A stretch of DNA of 47,019 nucleotides from Oscillospiraceae bacterium (GCA_029012445.1 JAQXMC010000016.1:1-47019), one strand, 5' to 3'; positions 1-14,444 are shown, numbered from the stretch's first letter. Notes: generated from the sequence alone by a model not told the origin. Numbers and translations are program-made.

Positions 1-166
1 ATAATGTCTGATTATTTCAAGCGCAATCCGCAAACAGTTTCGGCTACATGGTTATATACCATGTAGCCGAAAGCTTATATGCTTGGCATTTTTTCGGTCT
101 CGGAGTACCTTTGTACGCCTGTCGACCGAAGAAAATGCCATAGGTCATCCTTTCTCGGCAGTCTCG
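1..166 (+). repeat. Interspersed structured repeat, copy 1 (cut by window edge)
   Basis: First of three copies of a repeat also found at 14153-14371 and 25865-26083. The left ~50 bases of the unit lie outside the window. Two hairpins are visible. The first, 41-69, is a perfect 12-bp stem (arms 41-52 and 58-69) around a 5-base loop. The second, 85-139, has long arms beginning GGCATTTT and ending AAAATGCC around an inner GTAC/GTAC stem. The arms of the first hairpin differ from the other copies but stay complementary. It lies upstream of the rpoB promoter. No convincing gene is encoded; short reading frames through it are a by-product of the repeat. Confidence 0.85.
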
Positions 167-168
167 CC

Positions 169-191
169 CCTTCTTCGCTTTGCGAAGAAGG
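169..191 (+). terminator. Hairpin at the right end of repeat copy 1
   Basis: Perfect 10-bp stem (169-178 with 182-191) with a 3-base loop, followed by CTTTTGCC. The T run is short, so termination is uncertain. Different hairpins occupy the same place after the other two repeat copies. The stretch from here to about 390 holds no gene I can support. Confidence 0.35.
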
Positions 192-390
192 CTTTTGCCC
201 CCGCTGACCGCAAGCACACGGTCCGTTATTTTGTCGAAAGCTGCGGCAACTGGCCTGGAACAATCTGCAAATTATACACACTCGCCCTCGCGTTTTAAAG
301 TCTCTGCCTCTGAATTGAAAAAATATCCGGAACAGGCAGCTTATTTGCAATATCGCATAATTTCAGGCGGATAAGCCTAAATCAGCCCAA

Positions 391-420
391 AAACAGAAAA
401 AATCCCGCAAAAACTGCGGG
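391..420 (-). terminator. Terminator-like hairpin (minus strand)
   Basis: A CCCGCA/TGCGGG stem (404-409 with 415-420). Read on the minus strand it is followed by a T-rich tract, as in an intrinsic terminator. On the plus strand it is followed by A residues only. No minus-strand gene ends here, so it may simply insulate the rpoB promoter from antisense transcription. Confidence 0.35.
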
Positions 421-447
421 AAAAATAAAAAAAGTCAGTATTATCCC

Positions 448-476
448 TTGACAAGCATTGAAAAAAGGAGTATACT
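448..476 (+). promoter_or_regulatory. rpoBC promoter
   Basis: TTGACA at 448-453, a 17-base spacer, and TATACT at 471-476: a near-consensus housekeeping sigma promoter. Transcription would start near 483, giving an untranslated leader of about 168 nt before the rpoB start at 651. rpoB therefore appears to have its own promoter. Confidence 0.85.
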
Positions 477-650
477 ACAAAACTGATTTAAAATGTGATA
501 ATGGGCTTTTATCACCTGTTGATAAAAACACCATACCACAAACTACACAAAAATGTCAATACTTTTTCTGAAAAATTTCTCAGCTGTCAACGGTCAGACA
601 GCAAAGTTTTGACGCCGATAAATATCAAAGATTGGAGCAGTGGTAAGCCT

Positions 651-3600
651 ATGGTTAATGTAACCCCGGTGAATCTCGGAAAGAATACCCGAATGAGCTT
701 CGGCAAGATCAAAGAAGTCATGCAGATGCCGAACCTTATCGAGGTTCAGAAGAATTCCTACAAATGGTTTTTGGAGGTCGGCCTCAAGGAGGTACTTAAA
801 GACATCGGCGAGATAACCGAACAGACGGGCAATCTCGTTCTCAGCTTTATCGACTATCGGATGGACGATAAGCCGAAATACAGCGTAAAGGAATGCAAGG
901 AGCGCGACGCGACATATGCCGCACCGATGCGTGTGACTGCGAGACTCGTCAACAATGAAACGAACGAGGTCAAGATCAGCGAGATATATATGGGCGACTT
1001 CCCGCTCATGACTGACAGCGGCACATTCGTCATAAACGGCGCGGAGAGAGCCATAGTTTCTCAGCTCGTCCGTTCGCCCGGCGTATATTACGGTATGACT
1101 CACAATGTGACCGGCAAGAAGCTGTTCACAACGACTGTCATTCCCAACAGAGGCGCCTGGCTTGAGTATGAAACCGATCAGAACGACCTGTTCTATGTCC
1201 GTATAGATAAAAACAGAAAGATACCTATCACGACATTTATCAGAGCTTTAGGCTTGAGCTCCAACGCGGATATAGTCGACTTCTTCGGCGCTGATGACAG
1301 AATACTTGCTTCTCTTGAAAAGGATAACACCAAGAACACGGAGGAAGCTCTTATCGAGGTCTATAAAAAGCTTCGCCCCGGAGAGCCGCCCACACTTGAC
1401 AGCGCGCAGTCGCATCTCTTCGGCCTCTTCTTCGACGAGCATCGCTATGACCTTTCGAGAGTCGGCCGCTATAAATACAATAAAAAGCTCGGCATTTCAG
1501 ACAGAATCAGAGGTACGCGCGCCGCTGAGCCCATTGTCAGCGAGCTGACGGGCGAGGTGCTTGCCGAAAAGGGCGAACTGATAACCAAAGAGAAGGCGCA
1601 CGAGATCGAGCAGAACGGCGTTAAGGTAGCCTTTGTCACGGTCGAAGGCTCGGAGACTCCCGTTAAGGTCATCTCCAACCACATGGTCGATATAAAGCCG
1701 TTCTTCCCGCAGTTCACAAAGGAGCAGCTTTATGAAGTCGGCATAAACGAGAATGTCCGTTTTCCGGTGCTTCGCGATCTGCTTGACACCTGCGAGGCTC
1801 TTGACGATGATGAGATTCTCAAGCTTCTTAGCGACAAGAGCGACGAGCTTGTTCCCAAGCATATCATTCTTGACGATATATTCGCTTCCATCAACTATCT
1901 CAACTGCCTTGCCTGCGGAGTCGGCAGCGCAGACGATATCGACCATCTCGGCAACAGGCGTATCCGCTGCGTCGGCGAGCTTCTTCAGAATCAGTTCAGA
2001 ATAGGCTTCACAAGAATGGAAAGAGTCGTCAAAGAGAGAATGATGCTCCAGGCTCAGGAGGCGGATAAGGTCACGCCGCAGGCTCTTATAAACACAAGGC
2101 CGGTCATAGCCGCCGTCAGAGAATTTTTCGGTTCATCGCCGCTTTCACAGTTCATGGATCAGAACAACCCCCTGGCCGAGCTCACTCATAAGAGGCGTCT
2201 TTCGGCGTTGGGCCCCGGCGGTCTTTCAAGAGACCGCGCAGGCTTCGAAGTCCGTGATGTCCATTACAGCCACTACGGCAGAATGTGCCCCATTGAGACT
2301 CCCGAAGGTCCGAACATCGGTCTTATTTCCTACCTTGCGACATTCGCGAGAATCAACGAATACGGCTTCATTGAAGCTCCGTTCAGACCGATTGACAAAA
2401 AGACAGGTCAGGTTCTTGAAACCTATGAATATATGACCGCCGATGTTGAAGATGAATACATTGTTGTTCAGGGCAACGAAAAGCTCGATGAAAACAACCG
2501 CTTCGTCAGAAACAAGGTCAACGCAAGACACAGAGACGAATTCCTCGAAATAGATCCGTCCTATGCCGATTACATGGATGTTTCGCCGAGAATGGTCGTT
2601 TCGGTCGCTACCTCTCTTATTCCGTTCCTTGAAAACGATGACGCTAACCGTGCTCTGATGGGCTCTAACATGCAGCGCCAGGCAGTGCCGCTTCTCAAGT
2701 GCGAATCTCCCATAGTCGGTACCGGAATGGAATACAAGGCGGCAACGGATTCGGGCGTATGCGTGCTTGCAAAGCGTCCCGGCAAGGTAATACATGTCAG
2801 CGCCGACAAGGTCGAGGTTCAGTGCGACGACGGAACGGTCGATGTTTATAATCTCATAAAATTCATGCGTTCCAACCAGGGTACCTGCATAAATCAGAAG
2901 CCTGTGGTTGAGATAGGCGAAAGAATAACCGAAAATCAGGTCATAGCGGACGGTCCCGCAACGAGCAACGGCGAGCTTAGCTTAGGCAAAAACGCTCTCA
3001 TCGGTTTCATGACATGGGAGGGCTACAACTACGAGGACGCCGTTCTTATAAACGAAAGACTTGTCCGTGAGGATGTTTACACATCAATCCACATCGAGGA
3101 ATATGAGCTTGAAGCAAGAGACACCAAGCTCGGCCCCGAAGAAATAACAAACGATATTCCCAATGTCGGCGACGCGCTCAAGGATCTCGACGAGCGAGGC
3201 ATTATCCGCGTCGGCGCAGAGGTACGCTCGGGCGATATTCTTGTCGGTAAGGTCACGCCCAAGGGTGAGACGGAGCTGACGCCTGAGGAGAGACTTCTCA
3301 GAGCCATTTTCGGCGAAAAGGCGAGAGAGTTCAGAGACACCTCGCTTCGTGTCCCTCACGGCGAATACGGAATCGTTGTCAAGGTTGAGGAATTCACGAG
3401 AGCCAACAGCGATGAGCTCAATCCCGGCGTTAACAAGGTCGTCAGAGTCTATGTTGCTCAGAAGAGAAAGATTCAGGTCGGCGATAAGATGGCGGGCCGC
3501 CACGGCAACAAGGGCGTTGTTTCCCGCGTTCTTCCTCAGGAGGATATGCCTTTCCTTGAGGACGGCACTCCGCTCGATATCGTTCTTAACCCCCTCGGCG

Positions 3601-4484
3601 TTCCCTCCCGTATGAATATCGGACAGGTTCTTGAAGTTCATCTCGGCTTTGCCTGCAGAAAGCTCGGCTGGAAGATAATGACGCCGGTCTTTGACGGCGC
3701 ACATGAGGAGGATATCAGAGAAGCCCTCAAACAGGCGGGACTTCGCGAGGACGGCAAGGCGATCCTCACCGACGGCAGAACGGGCGAAAAATTCGATAAT
3801 CCCGTAACGGTCGGCGTAATGTACTTCCTTAAGCTGCACCATCTTGTCGACGATAAGATGCACGCCCGTTCAACAGGCCCCTATTCACTCGTTACTCAGC
3901 AGCCTCTCGGCGGTAAAGCTCAGTTCGGCGGCCAGCGTTTCGGTGAAATGGAAGTCTGGGCGCTCGAAGCTTACGGCGCAGCTTATACTCTTCAGGAAAT
4001 ACTCACCGTTAAGTCGGACGATATAGTCGGCCGTGTCAAGACATATGAAGCTATCGCAAGAGGTAATAATGTTCCTAAGCCCGGCGTTCCCGAATCCTTC
4101 AAGGTCCTCATCAAGGAGCTGCAGTCTCTCGCTCTTGATGTCAAGGTGCTTGACGCTCAGGGAGAGGAGATAGATCTCAAGCAGAACTTTGATGAAGATA
4201 TCAGCTTCGGTCAGGTTTACAGAGACAAGGAAAGAAAGCCGGAGGAAGACATCGACATGAATGAAGACGACGATGACAGCGAGGATCTTTCGGATGAAGA
4301 GATCGACAAGGAGCTCGGCGATATTCTCGATGATATCGACTTTGAATCGGACGGCGGAGACGACGAGGATGAGGACGATGACAGCGATGAAGACGACTTT
4401 GAGGCTTTCTTCAACGAAATGAACCCGACGGTCAACGACGCGTCATATTCAAGCGGTTTTGTTGATGATAGTGAAGATAAATAA
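651..4484 (+). CDS. rpoB: DNA-directed RNA polymerase subunit beta
   Basis: Beta subunit of RNA polymerase, 1277 residues from the chosen start. The frame is open from 495, but the family-like N-terminus ([17 protein letters not shown]) begins at 651, and the 52-codon extension looks like translated leader. The rifampicin pocket is recognisable at residues 494-523, with [14 protein letters not shown], then [14 protein letters not shown]500, D503, H513 and S518 align with E. coli Q513, D516, H526 and S531, so it has the sensitive-type residues. The C-terminus carries an unusual tail from about residue 1195, dominated by Asp and Glu, after the normal beta ending. rpoC follows 51 nt downstream, as is universal in bacteria. 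Confidence 0.97.
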   Translation: MVNVTPVNLGKNTRMSFGKIKEVMQMPNLIEVQKNSYKWFLEVGLKEVLKDIGEITEQTGNLVLSFIDYRMDDKPKYSVKECKERDATYAAPMRVTARLVNNETNEVKISEIYMGDFPLMTDSGTFVINGAERAIVSQLVRSPGVYYGMTHNVTGKKLFTTTVIPNRGAWLEYETDQNDLFYVRIDKNRKIPITTFIRALGLSSNADIVDFFGADDRILASLEKDNTKNTEEALIEVYKKLRPGEPPTLDSAQSHLFGLFFDEHRYDLSRVGRYKYNKKLGISDRIRGTRAAEPIVSELTGEVLAEKGELITKEKAHEIEQNGVKVAFVTVEGSETPVKVISNHMVDIKPFFPQFTKEQLYEVGINENVRFPVLRDLLDTCEALDDDEILKLLSDKSDELVPKHIILDDIFASINYLNCLACGVGSADDIDHLGNRRIRCVGELLQNQFRIGFTRMERVVKERMMLQAQEADKVTPQALINTRPVIAAVREFFGSSPLSQFMDQNNPLAELTHKRRLSALGPGGLSRDRAGFEVRDVHYSHYGRMCPIETPEGPNIGLISYLATFARINEYGFIEAPFRPIDKKTGQVLETYEYMTADVEDEYIVVQGNEKLDENNRFVRNKVNARHRDEFLEIDPSYADYMDVSPRMVVSVATSLIPFLENDDANRALMGSNMQRQAVPLLKCESPIVGTGMEYKAATDSGVCVLAKRPGKVIHVSADKVEVQCDDGTVDVYNLIKFMRSNQGTCINQKPVVEIGERITENQVIADGPATSNGELSLGKNALIGFMTWEGYNYEDAVLINERLVREDVYTSIHIEEYELEARDTKLGPEEITNDIPNVGDALKDLDERGIIRVGAEVRSGDILVGKVTPKGETELTPEERLLRAIFGEKAREFRDTSLRVPHGEYGIVVKVEEFTRANSDELNPGVNKVVRVYVAQKRKIQVGDKMAGRHGNKGVVSRVLPQEDMPFLEDGTPLDIVLNPLGVPSRMNIGQVLEVHLGFACRKLGWKIMTPVFDGAHEEDIREALKQAGLREDGKAILTDGRTGEKFDNPVTVGVMYFLKLHHLVDDKMHARSTGPYSLVTQQPLGGKAQFGGQRFGEMEVWALEAYGAAYTLQEILTVKSDDIVGRVKTYEAIARGNNVPKPGVPESFKVLIKELQSLALDVKVLDAQGEEIDLKQNFDEDISFGQVYRDKERKPEEDIDMNEDDDDSEDLSDEEIDKELGDILDDIDFESDGGDDEDEDDDSDEDDFEAFFNEMNPTVNDASYSSGFVDDSEDK

Positions 4485-4535
4485 TTTTCAGAAGTAACAC
4501 TATTCATATAGATATTTACGGAAGGGACGGCTTAC

Positions 4536-8174
<3,639 letters not shown>

Positions 8175-8180
8175 AAACTG

Positions 8181-8209
8181 TTGACAGAATTTTGCCTTTA
8201 TGTTACAAT
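8181..8209 (+). promoter_or_regulatory. Promoter of the rpsL-rpsG-fusA (str) operon
   Basis: TTGACA at 8181-8186, a 17-base spacer and TACAAT at 8204-8209. It starts six bases after the rpoC stop and points at rpsL. A leader of roughly 130 nt separates it from the rpsL start and contains the hairpin at 8221-8262. Confidence 0.85.
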
Positions 8210-8220
8210 GCAAAAATGTG

Positions 8221-8262
8221 CGATGATATGTTGGGTCTTTATGCGGACCTGACATATCGTCA
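8221..8262 (+). promoter_or_regulatory. Long hairpin in the rpsL leader
   Basis: An uninterrupted stem of about 16 bp: 8222-8231 pairs with 8252-8261 (one G-U), then 8232-8237 pairs with 8246-8251 (two G-U), around an 8-base loop. It lies just downstream of the rpsL promoter. Str-operon leaders can be bound by ribosomal protein S7 in E. coli; whether this hairpin plays that part is inference. Confidence 0.55.
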
Positions 8263-8346
8263 TGTCAAAAAGTTGCTTGGAGGTATAGCGCTCAAGGGCG
8301 CATATATCCTGCGCATATATATTTTCAAAGAAAGGAGATGCCATAA

Positions 8347-8769
8347 TTGCCAACCTTTAACCAGTTAGTCAGAAACGGCAGAGAAACCGTTGAGAAGAAG
8401 GCTAAGGCTCCCGCTCTTTTGAAGGGCCTCAACTCGAAAAAGAACATTATGACGAATAATGATTCGCCCCAGAAGCGCGGCGTATGCACAGCAGTTAAGA
8501 CGGCTACACCGAAGAAGCCGAACTCAGCTCTGAGAAAGATCGCCAGAGTCCGACTGACAAACGGAATAGAAGTTTCAGCTTATATTCCCGGCGTCGGCCA
8601 TAATCTTCAGGAGCATAGCGTTGTTCTCATCAGAGGCGGTCGTGTCAAGGACCTCCCCGGTGTTCGTTACCACATTATCCGCGGTACGCTCGATACTCAG
8701 GGCGTAACGGGCAGAATGCAGGGCCGTTCAAAGTACGGCGCTAAGCGTCCGAAAGCAGCAAAGAAGTAA
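8347..8769 (+). CDS. rpsL: 30S ribosomal protein S12
   Basis: Ribosomal protein S12, part of the decoding centre of the 30S subunit; 140 residues. The start codon is TTG at 8347, supported by AAAGGAG nine bases upstream and by the family N-terminus (PTFNQLVR). The conserved [11 protein letters not shown] and [11 protein letters not shown] segments are present with the lysines whose substitution gives streptomycin resistance elsewhere, so the wild-type, sensitive-type residues are kept. First gene of the str operon, followed by rpsG and fusA. Confidence 0.97.
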   Translation: MPTFNQLVRNGRETVEKKAKAPALLKGLNSKKNIMTNNDSPQKRGVCTAVKTATPKKPNSALRKIARVRLTNGIEVSAYIPGVGHNLQEHSVVLIRGGRVKDLPGVRYHIIRGTLDTQGVTGRMQGRSKYGAKRPKAAKK

Positions 8770-8963
8770 GCTTTGCAAAGCCCTTTAGGTCAGAAGGGTA
8801 GATTTATTTGAATTGACAAATCTTCTTGCAGGCGCAGCGAAAGCTGTTAATGCGGAGTGTATATATTATTTTTTGTAATAGTTATGCCTCCCATTGGCGC
8901 CGACGGGGAATTTGTCACTCGAGTACCTATGATATCATTATTATTGTGAAGGAGGGAAGCGAA

Positions 8964-9434
8964 GTGCCAAGAAGAGGCCAGATCGCAAAACGAGATGTTT
9001 TGCCGGATCCGCTTTACAATTCAAAGCTTGTGACGCGCCTTATCAATTCCGTTATGTATGACGGCAAAAAGGGCGTCGCGCAAAAAATCGTTTACGATGC
9101 TTTTGACATCGTGAGAGAAAAGACAGGTAAGGACCCCCTTGAAGTTTTCGAGGCGGCAATGGAAAATGTAATGCCCTTACTCGAGGTTAAGGCTCGCCGA
9201 GTCGGCGGTTCCACCTATCAGGTACCCATGGAGGTCCGTCCCGAAAGACGCCAGACTCTGGGACTGAGATGGATCACACTTTACAGCCGCCAGCGTTCGG
9301 AAAGAACGATGAAGGAAAGACTCGCCAACGAGATCATGGACGCCGTCAATCAGACGGGTTCAGCGTACAAGAAGCGTGAAGACACCCACAGAATGGCTGA
9401 AGCCAACAAGGCTTTTGCTCACTTCAGATGGTAA
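8964..9434 (+). CDS. rpsG: 30S ribosomal protein S7
   Basis: Ribosomal protein S7, which organises the 3' domain of 16S rRNA in the head of the 30S subunit. GTG start at 8964, with AAGGAGGG eight bases upstream, gives 156 residues, the standard length. The frame is open further upstream to 8826, but that N-terminal part does not resemble S7. The gap to rpsL is rather long at 194 nt and contains no other gene. The sequence starts [15 protein letters not shown], typical of S7, and ends with the conserved [20 protein letters not shown]. Confidence 0.96.
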   Translation: MPRRGQIAKRDVLPDPLYNSKLVTRLINSVMYDGKKGVAQKIVYDAFDIVREKTGKDPLEVFEAAMENVMPLLEVKARRVGGSTYQVPMEVRPERRQTLGLRWITLYSRQRSERTMKERLANEIMDAVNQTGSAYKKREDTHRMAEANKAFAHFRW

Positions 9435-9518
9435 TTCACCTGAAAGTACGGTAATATTGACTGTTTGGTCAAATTTGTGCAAATTCATGTGCATTAAGCG
9501 CACATTTTGGAGGTAACT

Positions 9519-11597
<2,079 letters not shown>

Positions 11598-11611
11598 TTT
11601 TCATAAAACAC

Positions 11612-11640
11612 TTGCTTTTTAGTCGAGTTGTTGATACAAT
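11612..11640 (+). promoter_or_regulatory. tuf promoter
   Basis: TTGCTT at 11612-11617, a 17-base spacer and TACAAT at 11635-11640, in the 113-nt gap between fusA and tuf. It would allow tuf to be transcribed independently of the str operon. Confidence 0.7.
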
Positions 11641-11710
11641 ATTAATCACAGTATAACTGTGGAAATTTAACCAAAGAAATAATTTCTAATCATAAAGGAG
11701 GAAATTTCCA

Positions 11711-12910
11711 ATGGCAAAGCAGAAATTTGAAAGAACCAAGCCGCATGTAAACATCGGTACTATCGGTCACGTTGACCATGGCAAGACGACTCTTACTGCT
11801 GCTATCACAAAGACCCTCGCTATGAAGGGCTACGCGCAGTTCGAAGCATACGACATGATTGATAAGGCTCCCGAAGAGAGAGAGCGTGGTATCACGATCA
11901 ACACGGCTCATGTTGAGTACGAGACCGACAAGCGCCATTATGCTCACGTTGACTGCCCGGGTCACGCTGACTATATCAAGAACATGATCACAGGTGCTGC
12001 TCAGATGGACGGCGCTATCATCGTTATCGCTGCAACAGACGGTCCTATGGCTCAGACGAAGGAGCATCTTCTTCTCGCCCGTCAGGTTGGCGTTCCGGCA
12101 ATCATCGTTTTCATGAACAAGGTCGACCAGGTTGACGATCCCGAGCTTCTTGAGCTTGTTGAAATGGAAATTCGTGAGACTCTCGCTGAGTATGAATTCG
12201 ACGAGAACTGCCCGATCATTCAGGGCTCGGCTCTCAAGGCTCTTGAGTATAGCGGCAACGACATCAATGCTCCCGAGCTCAAGTGCATCTGGGAACTCCT
12301 CGACGCTGTTGATAATTACATTCCCACACCGGATCGTAAGGCTGACCAGCCGTTCCTTATGCCTGTTGAAGACGTATTCACGATCACAGGCCGTGGCACG
12401 GTTGCAACCGGTAGAGTTGAAAGAGGTCAGTTAAAGCTTTCTGAGGAAGTTGAGATCGTCGGTCTCACCGATGAAAAGAGAAAGACCGTTGTTACCGGTA
12501 TCGAAATGTTCCACAAGCTCCTTGACTACGCTGAGGCAGGCGACAACATCGGCGCACTTCTTCGTGGTATCCAGAGAAACGAGGTTGAAAGAGGTCAGGT
12601 TCTCGCAAAGCCGGGCTCAATCCATCCTCACACCAAGTTCAAGGGTCAGGTTTATGTCCTTACAAAGGATGAAGGCGGCCGTCACACTCCGTTCTTCAAC
12701 AATTACAGACCTCAGTTCTATTTCAGAACAACTGATGTTACCGGCGTTATCACTCTTCCCGAAGGCACTGAGATGTGCATGCCCGGCGATAATGTTGAGA
12801 TGAGCGTTGAGCTTATTACTCCTATCGCTATTGAAGAGGGACTTCGTTTCGCTATCCGTGAGGGTGGCAGAACGGTCGGTTCAGGCGTTGTTACTGCTAT
12901 CGACGAATAA
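11711..12910 (+). CDS. tuf: Elongation factor Tu
   Basis: GTPase that carries aminoacyl-tRNA to the ribosome; 399 residues. GHVDHGKTT (P-loop), [32 protein letters not shown] and NKVD are all present, followed by the two beta-barrel domains. AAAGGAGG precedes the ATG by nine bases. It is the last gene of the str cluster here and has its own promoter. Its 3' end is followed by a strong palindromic element (12947-13017) that may serve as a terminator. Confidence 0.98.
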   Translation: MAKQKFERTKPHVNIGTIGHVDHGKTTLTAAITKTLAMKGYAQFEAYDMIDKAPEERERGITINTAHVEYETDKRHYAHVDCPGHADYIKNMITGAAQMDGAIIVIAATDGPMAQTKEHLLLARQVGVPAIIVFMNKVDQVDDPELLELVEMEIRETLAEYEFDENCPIIQGSALKALEYSGNDINAPELKCIWELLDAVDNYIPTPDRKADQPFLMPVEDVFTITGRGTVATGRVERGQLKLSEEVEIVGLTDEKRKTVVTGIEMFHKLLDYAEAGDNIGALLRGIQRNEVERGQVLAKPGSIHPHTKFKGQVYVLTKDEGGRHTPFFNNYRPQFYFRTTDVTGVITLPEGTEMCMPGDNVEMSVELITPIAIEEGLRFAIREGGRTVGSGVVTAIDE

Positions 12911-12946
12911 TTTATACTTCAAATGAGGCTTGTTCAAAGCTTCACC

Positions 12947-13017
12947 AAAAGATAAAATAACCCTTTGAGGTGCAAATGGCCCACAGCTTCTTCACGAGCT
13001 GTGGGCCGAATGTTTGC
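12947..13017 (+). repeat. Palindromic element A, downstream of tuf
   Basis: First of two near-identical elements (the other at 13211-13282). Each has an A-rich lead (AAAAGATAAAATAA), then GCAAAT, an 11-bp GC-rich stem (GGCCCACAGCT with AGCTGTGGGCC), then GAATGTTTGC. The outer GCAAA/TTTGC arms can extend the stem. Similarity to copy B continues for another ~14 bases. Located 36 nt after the tuf stop, it could also terminate tuf transcription, although there is no T run. Confidence 0.75.
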
Positions 13018-13210
13018 GCTCAGGTCAGAAAACCGCTTGAATTTTATCGGTGAAATAAAGCTCAACGCTGATTTAAGTCTGAATTTCCCGCAAATATTGC
13101 GCTGCGCTGCGGCCGATTCCGCTACGGGCGCGCTTTTCTTGCACGGCATAGTATTTTCCGGAAGTCCAACTTTAATCAGCGATCTGTATAACAGTGAAAA
13201 TCTCACGATG
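13018..13210. other. Spacer between the two palindromic elements
   Basis: No gene or clear signal. The first codons after element A read QVRKPLEFYR and then a stop, which resembles the QIRKHLE that follows element B. This suggests that the element and a bit of feoA were duplicated together, with the A side further decayed. Confidence 0.4.
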
Positions 13211-13282
13211 AAAAGATAAAATAAACCCTTTTAGGCGCAAATGGCCCACAGCTTCTTCTCAAGTTGTGGGCCGAATGTTTGC
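13211..13282 (+). repeat. Palindromic element B, at the feoA breakpoint
   Basis: Second copy of the element at 12947-13017, differing at a few positions. The stem is GGCCCACAGCTT with AAGTTGTGGGCC, one G-U pair and loop CTTCTC. It abuts the point where feoA homology begins, so it may mark the deletion or insertion junction that removed the start of that gene. Confidence 0.75.
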
Positions 13283-13432
13283 CTGCAGATTAGAAAGCAT
13301 TTGGAAAACCCGGGCTTTGTTGTCGGTGGGAGCGTAAGGATAATAAGTGCGCTCGGTGGAAACATAATCGTGAATGTTAAAGAGTCGCGGGTTGCGATAA
13401 GCGAGGAGATGGCTCGGAAAATTATGGTATGA
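13283..13432 (+). pseudogene. feoA remnant, N-terminus lost
   Basis: The translated sequence QIRKHLENPGFVVGG, then IISALGGNIIVNVKESRVAI, ending ARKIMV, matches the C-terminal half of a FeoA-type SH3-like protein of the kind often encoded as a first feoA before a second feoA and feoB in Clostridia. The N-terminal ~30 residues are replaced by palindromic element B. A frame is open from an ATG at 13241 inside that element, but has no ribosome site of its own. The family usually has Leu where this copy has Pro in LENPGF. It is most likely non-functional. Confidence 0.65.
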
Positions 13433-13494
13433 AGGCATACAGCCGACACATATAGTGATATTGATAACGCAATCATATAAAGGAGGATTTGTTT

Positions 13495-13719
13495 ATGAAA
13501 AGTCTCAGAGATGCAAAGATAGGTCAGACTGTCAGAGTGGTCAGGATCCGCGGCGAGGGCGCTGTCAAACGCCGCATTATGGATATGGGGCTGACAAAGG
13601 GCGTTGAGGTCTATGTCCGCAAGGTTGCGCCTCTCGGCGATCCGATTGAGATAACGGTCAGAGGATATGAGCTTTCGCTGAGAAAGGCGGACGCCGAAAT
13701 GATTGAAGTCGAATTATAA
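13495..13719 (+). CDS. feoA: Ferrous iron transport protein A
   Basis: Small cytosolic SH3-like protein that works with the FeoB ferrous-iron transporter; 74 residues. The family core is intact: GEGAVKRRIMDMGLTKGVEV, then KVAPLGDPIEITVRGYELSL, ending MIEVEL. ATG at 13495 is placed eight bases after AGGAGG; a TTG at 13489 is too close to the ribosome site. Preceded by a second, truncated feoA and followed by a truncated feoB, so its usual partner appears to be missing here. Confidence 0.9.
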   Translation: MKSLRDAKIGQTVRVVRIRGEGAVKRRIMDMGLTKGVEVYVRKVAPLGDPIEITVRGYELSLRKADAEMIEVEL

Positions 13720-13803
13720 AACTGCGGGGAGCTGCTCCCCTTAATTTAATACCGGCAATTAGCTAATGCTAATCAGAAAAGATCAGAAAAGAGAGGATTT
13801 GTT

Positions 13804-13956
13804 ATGAACATAAGAATTGCCCTTGCGGGTAACCCGAACAGCGGCAAAACGACTCTGTTTAATGCGCTGACAGGTTCAAATCAGTTTGTCGGCAACTGGC
13901 CTGGAGTTACTGTTGAAAATAACGAAAGGAGTCTGTCTGAATGTTCACATTTTTAG
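13804..13956 (+). pseudogene. feoB: feoB remnant: start of the G domain only
   Basis: FeoB is normally 600-800 residues: an N-terminal GTPase domain and a polytopic membrane domain for Fe(II) uptake. Here the start is perfect ([20 protein letters not shown], then [10 protein letters not shown]), with a GAGAGGA ribosome site. After about 39 codons the frame enters the leader of the next gene and stops at 13954-13956. The membrane domain and the rest of the G domain are missing, so this is a large internal or 3' deletion. Its last 16 nt overlap the downstream gene. Confidence 0.85.
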
Positions 13957-14111
13957 CGGAAAACGCCGCAACGATAATAATAAGCATATTTCTCATTATG
14001 GCGGTGGCGGCAATAATAGTGAAAATGGTCAGAGACAGGAAAAAAGGCAGAGCCTCATGCTGCAGCGACTGCGCGCAATGCTCAATGGCGGGTTCCTGCC
14101 ACAGAAAGTGA
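13941..14111 (+). CDS. FeoB-associated Cys-rich membrane protein
   Basis: A 56-residue protein with one N-terminal membrane segment (about residues 10-29, [16 protein letters not shown]) and a short Cys-rich tail with C40, C41, C44, C47 and C53. This matches the small FeoB-associated Cys-rich family encoded after feoB in many Firmicutes. AAAGGAG lies ten bases before the ATG. It is intact although feoB itself is deleted. The stop codon is at 14109-14111. Its exact role in iron uptake is not established. Confidence 0.8.
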   Translation: MFTFLAENAATIIISIFLIMAVAAIIVKMVRDRKKGRASCCSDCAQCSMAGSCHRK

Positions 14112-14131
14112 AATATATCCCATAAAAATTC

Positions 14132-14155
14132 GGCGGCAGGCTTTTGCCTGCCGCC
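14132..14155 (+). terminator. Hairpin between the feo remnant and repeat copy 2
   Basis: Perfect 10-bp stem (14132-14141 with 14146-14155) with a TTTT loop. It ends the feo transcription unit or forms the left end of repeat copy 2. A near-copy lies at 14405-14430, and a related hairpin (25843-25868) precedes repeat copy 3. No T run follows. Confidence 0.45.
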
Positions 14156-14371
14156 TCAGACTGTCGATAAAGGCGCCCGAACGCATATAAGCTGAAAAGA
14201 CGAAAGAAAAAGTCTGATTCTTTCAAACAAAATCGCAAACTGTTTCGGCGGCACGGTATTGAACCGCACCGCCGAAAGCTTATATGCTTGGCATTTTTTC
14301 GGTCTCGGAGTACCTTTGTACGACTGTCGACCGAAGAAAATACCATCGGTCATCCTTTCTCGGCAGTCTCG
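14153..14371 (+). repeat. Interspersed structured repeat, copy 2
   Basis: A full 219-bp unit that aligns without gaps to copy 3 (25865-26083). Elements in order: conserved GTCGATAAAGGCGCCCGAACGC; an 11-base arm at 14183-14193 that is the exact reverse complement of 14277-14287; between them a hairpin at 14246-14274; then a second hairpin at 14290-14344; then a conserved tail (CATCCTTTCTCGGCAGTCTCG). The first hairpin stem has a two-base internal mismatch in this copy only. It sits between the feo remnant and the convergent dCMP deaminase gene. Confidence 0.85.
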
Positions 14372-14430
14372 CAGCTTGTCGAAAATTACTTTTTCGACAA
14401 GCTGCGGCGGCAGACTTTTGTCTGCCGCCG
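14371..14430. terminator. Two hairpins after repeat copy 2, beside the dCMP deaminase 3' end
   Basis: The first hairpin is a 15-bp perfect stem (14371-14385 with 14391-14405). The second is an 11-bp stem (14405-14415 with 14420-14430) around TTTT, nearly identical to 14132-14155 except for a compensated G-C to A-T pair. They lie just past the minus-strand dCMP deaminase stop and may terminate it. Confidence 0.5.
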
Positions 14431-14444
14431 TTAACACTGTGTGG

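Noticed and set aside
245..259. Fifteen-base match (GGCAACTGGCCTGGA) to feoB at 13891-13905
   Set aside because: A match of this length is expected about once by chance in a window of this size; no further extended similarity was seen.
83..298. Open frame starting in repeat copy 1, with similar frames in copies 2 (14259-14540) and 3 (25979-26242)
   Set aside because: The shared protein words come from the repeat itself. None has a ribosome site, and the base changes preserve stem pairing, not the reading frame.
495..650. 52-codon N-terminal extension of rpoB
   Set aside because: The extension is not like RpoB; family similarity begins at 651, and this stretch is the likely 5' leader.
8813..8850. 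Promoter between rpsL and rpsG
   Set aside because: TTGACA at 8813-8818 lacks a -10 hexamer at a usable distance.
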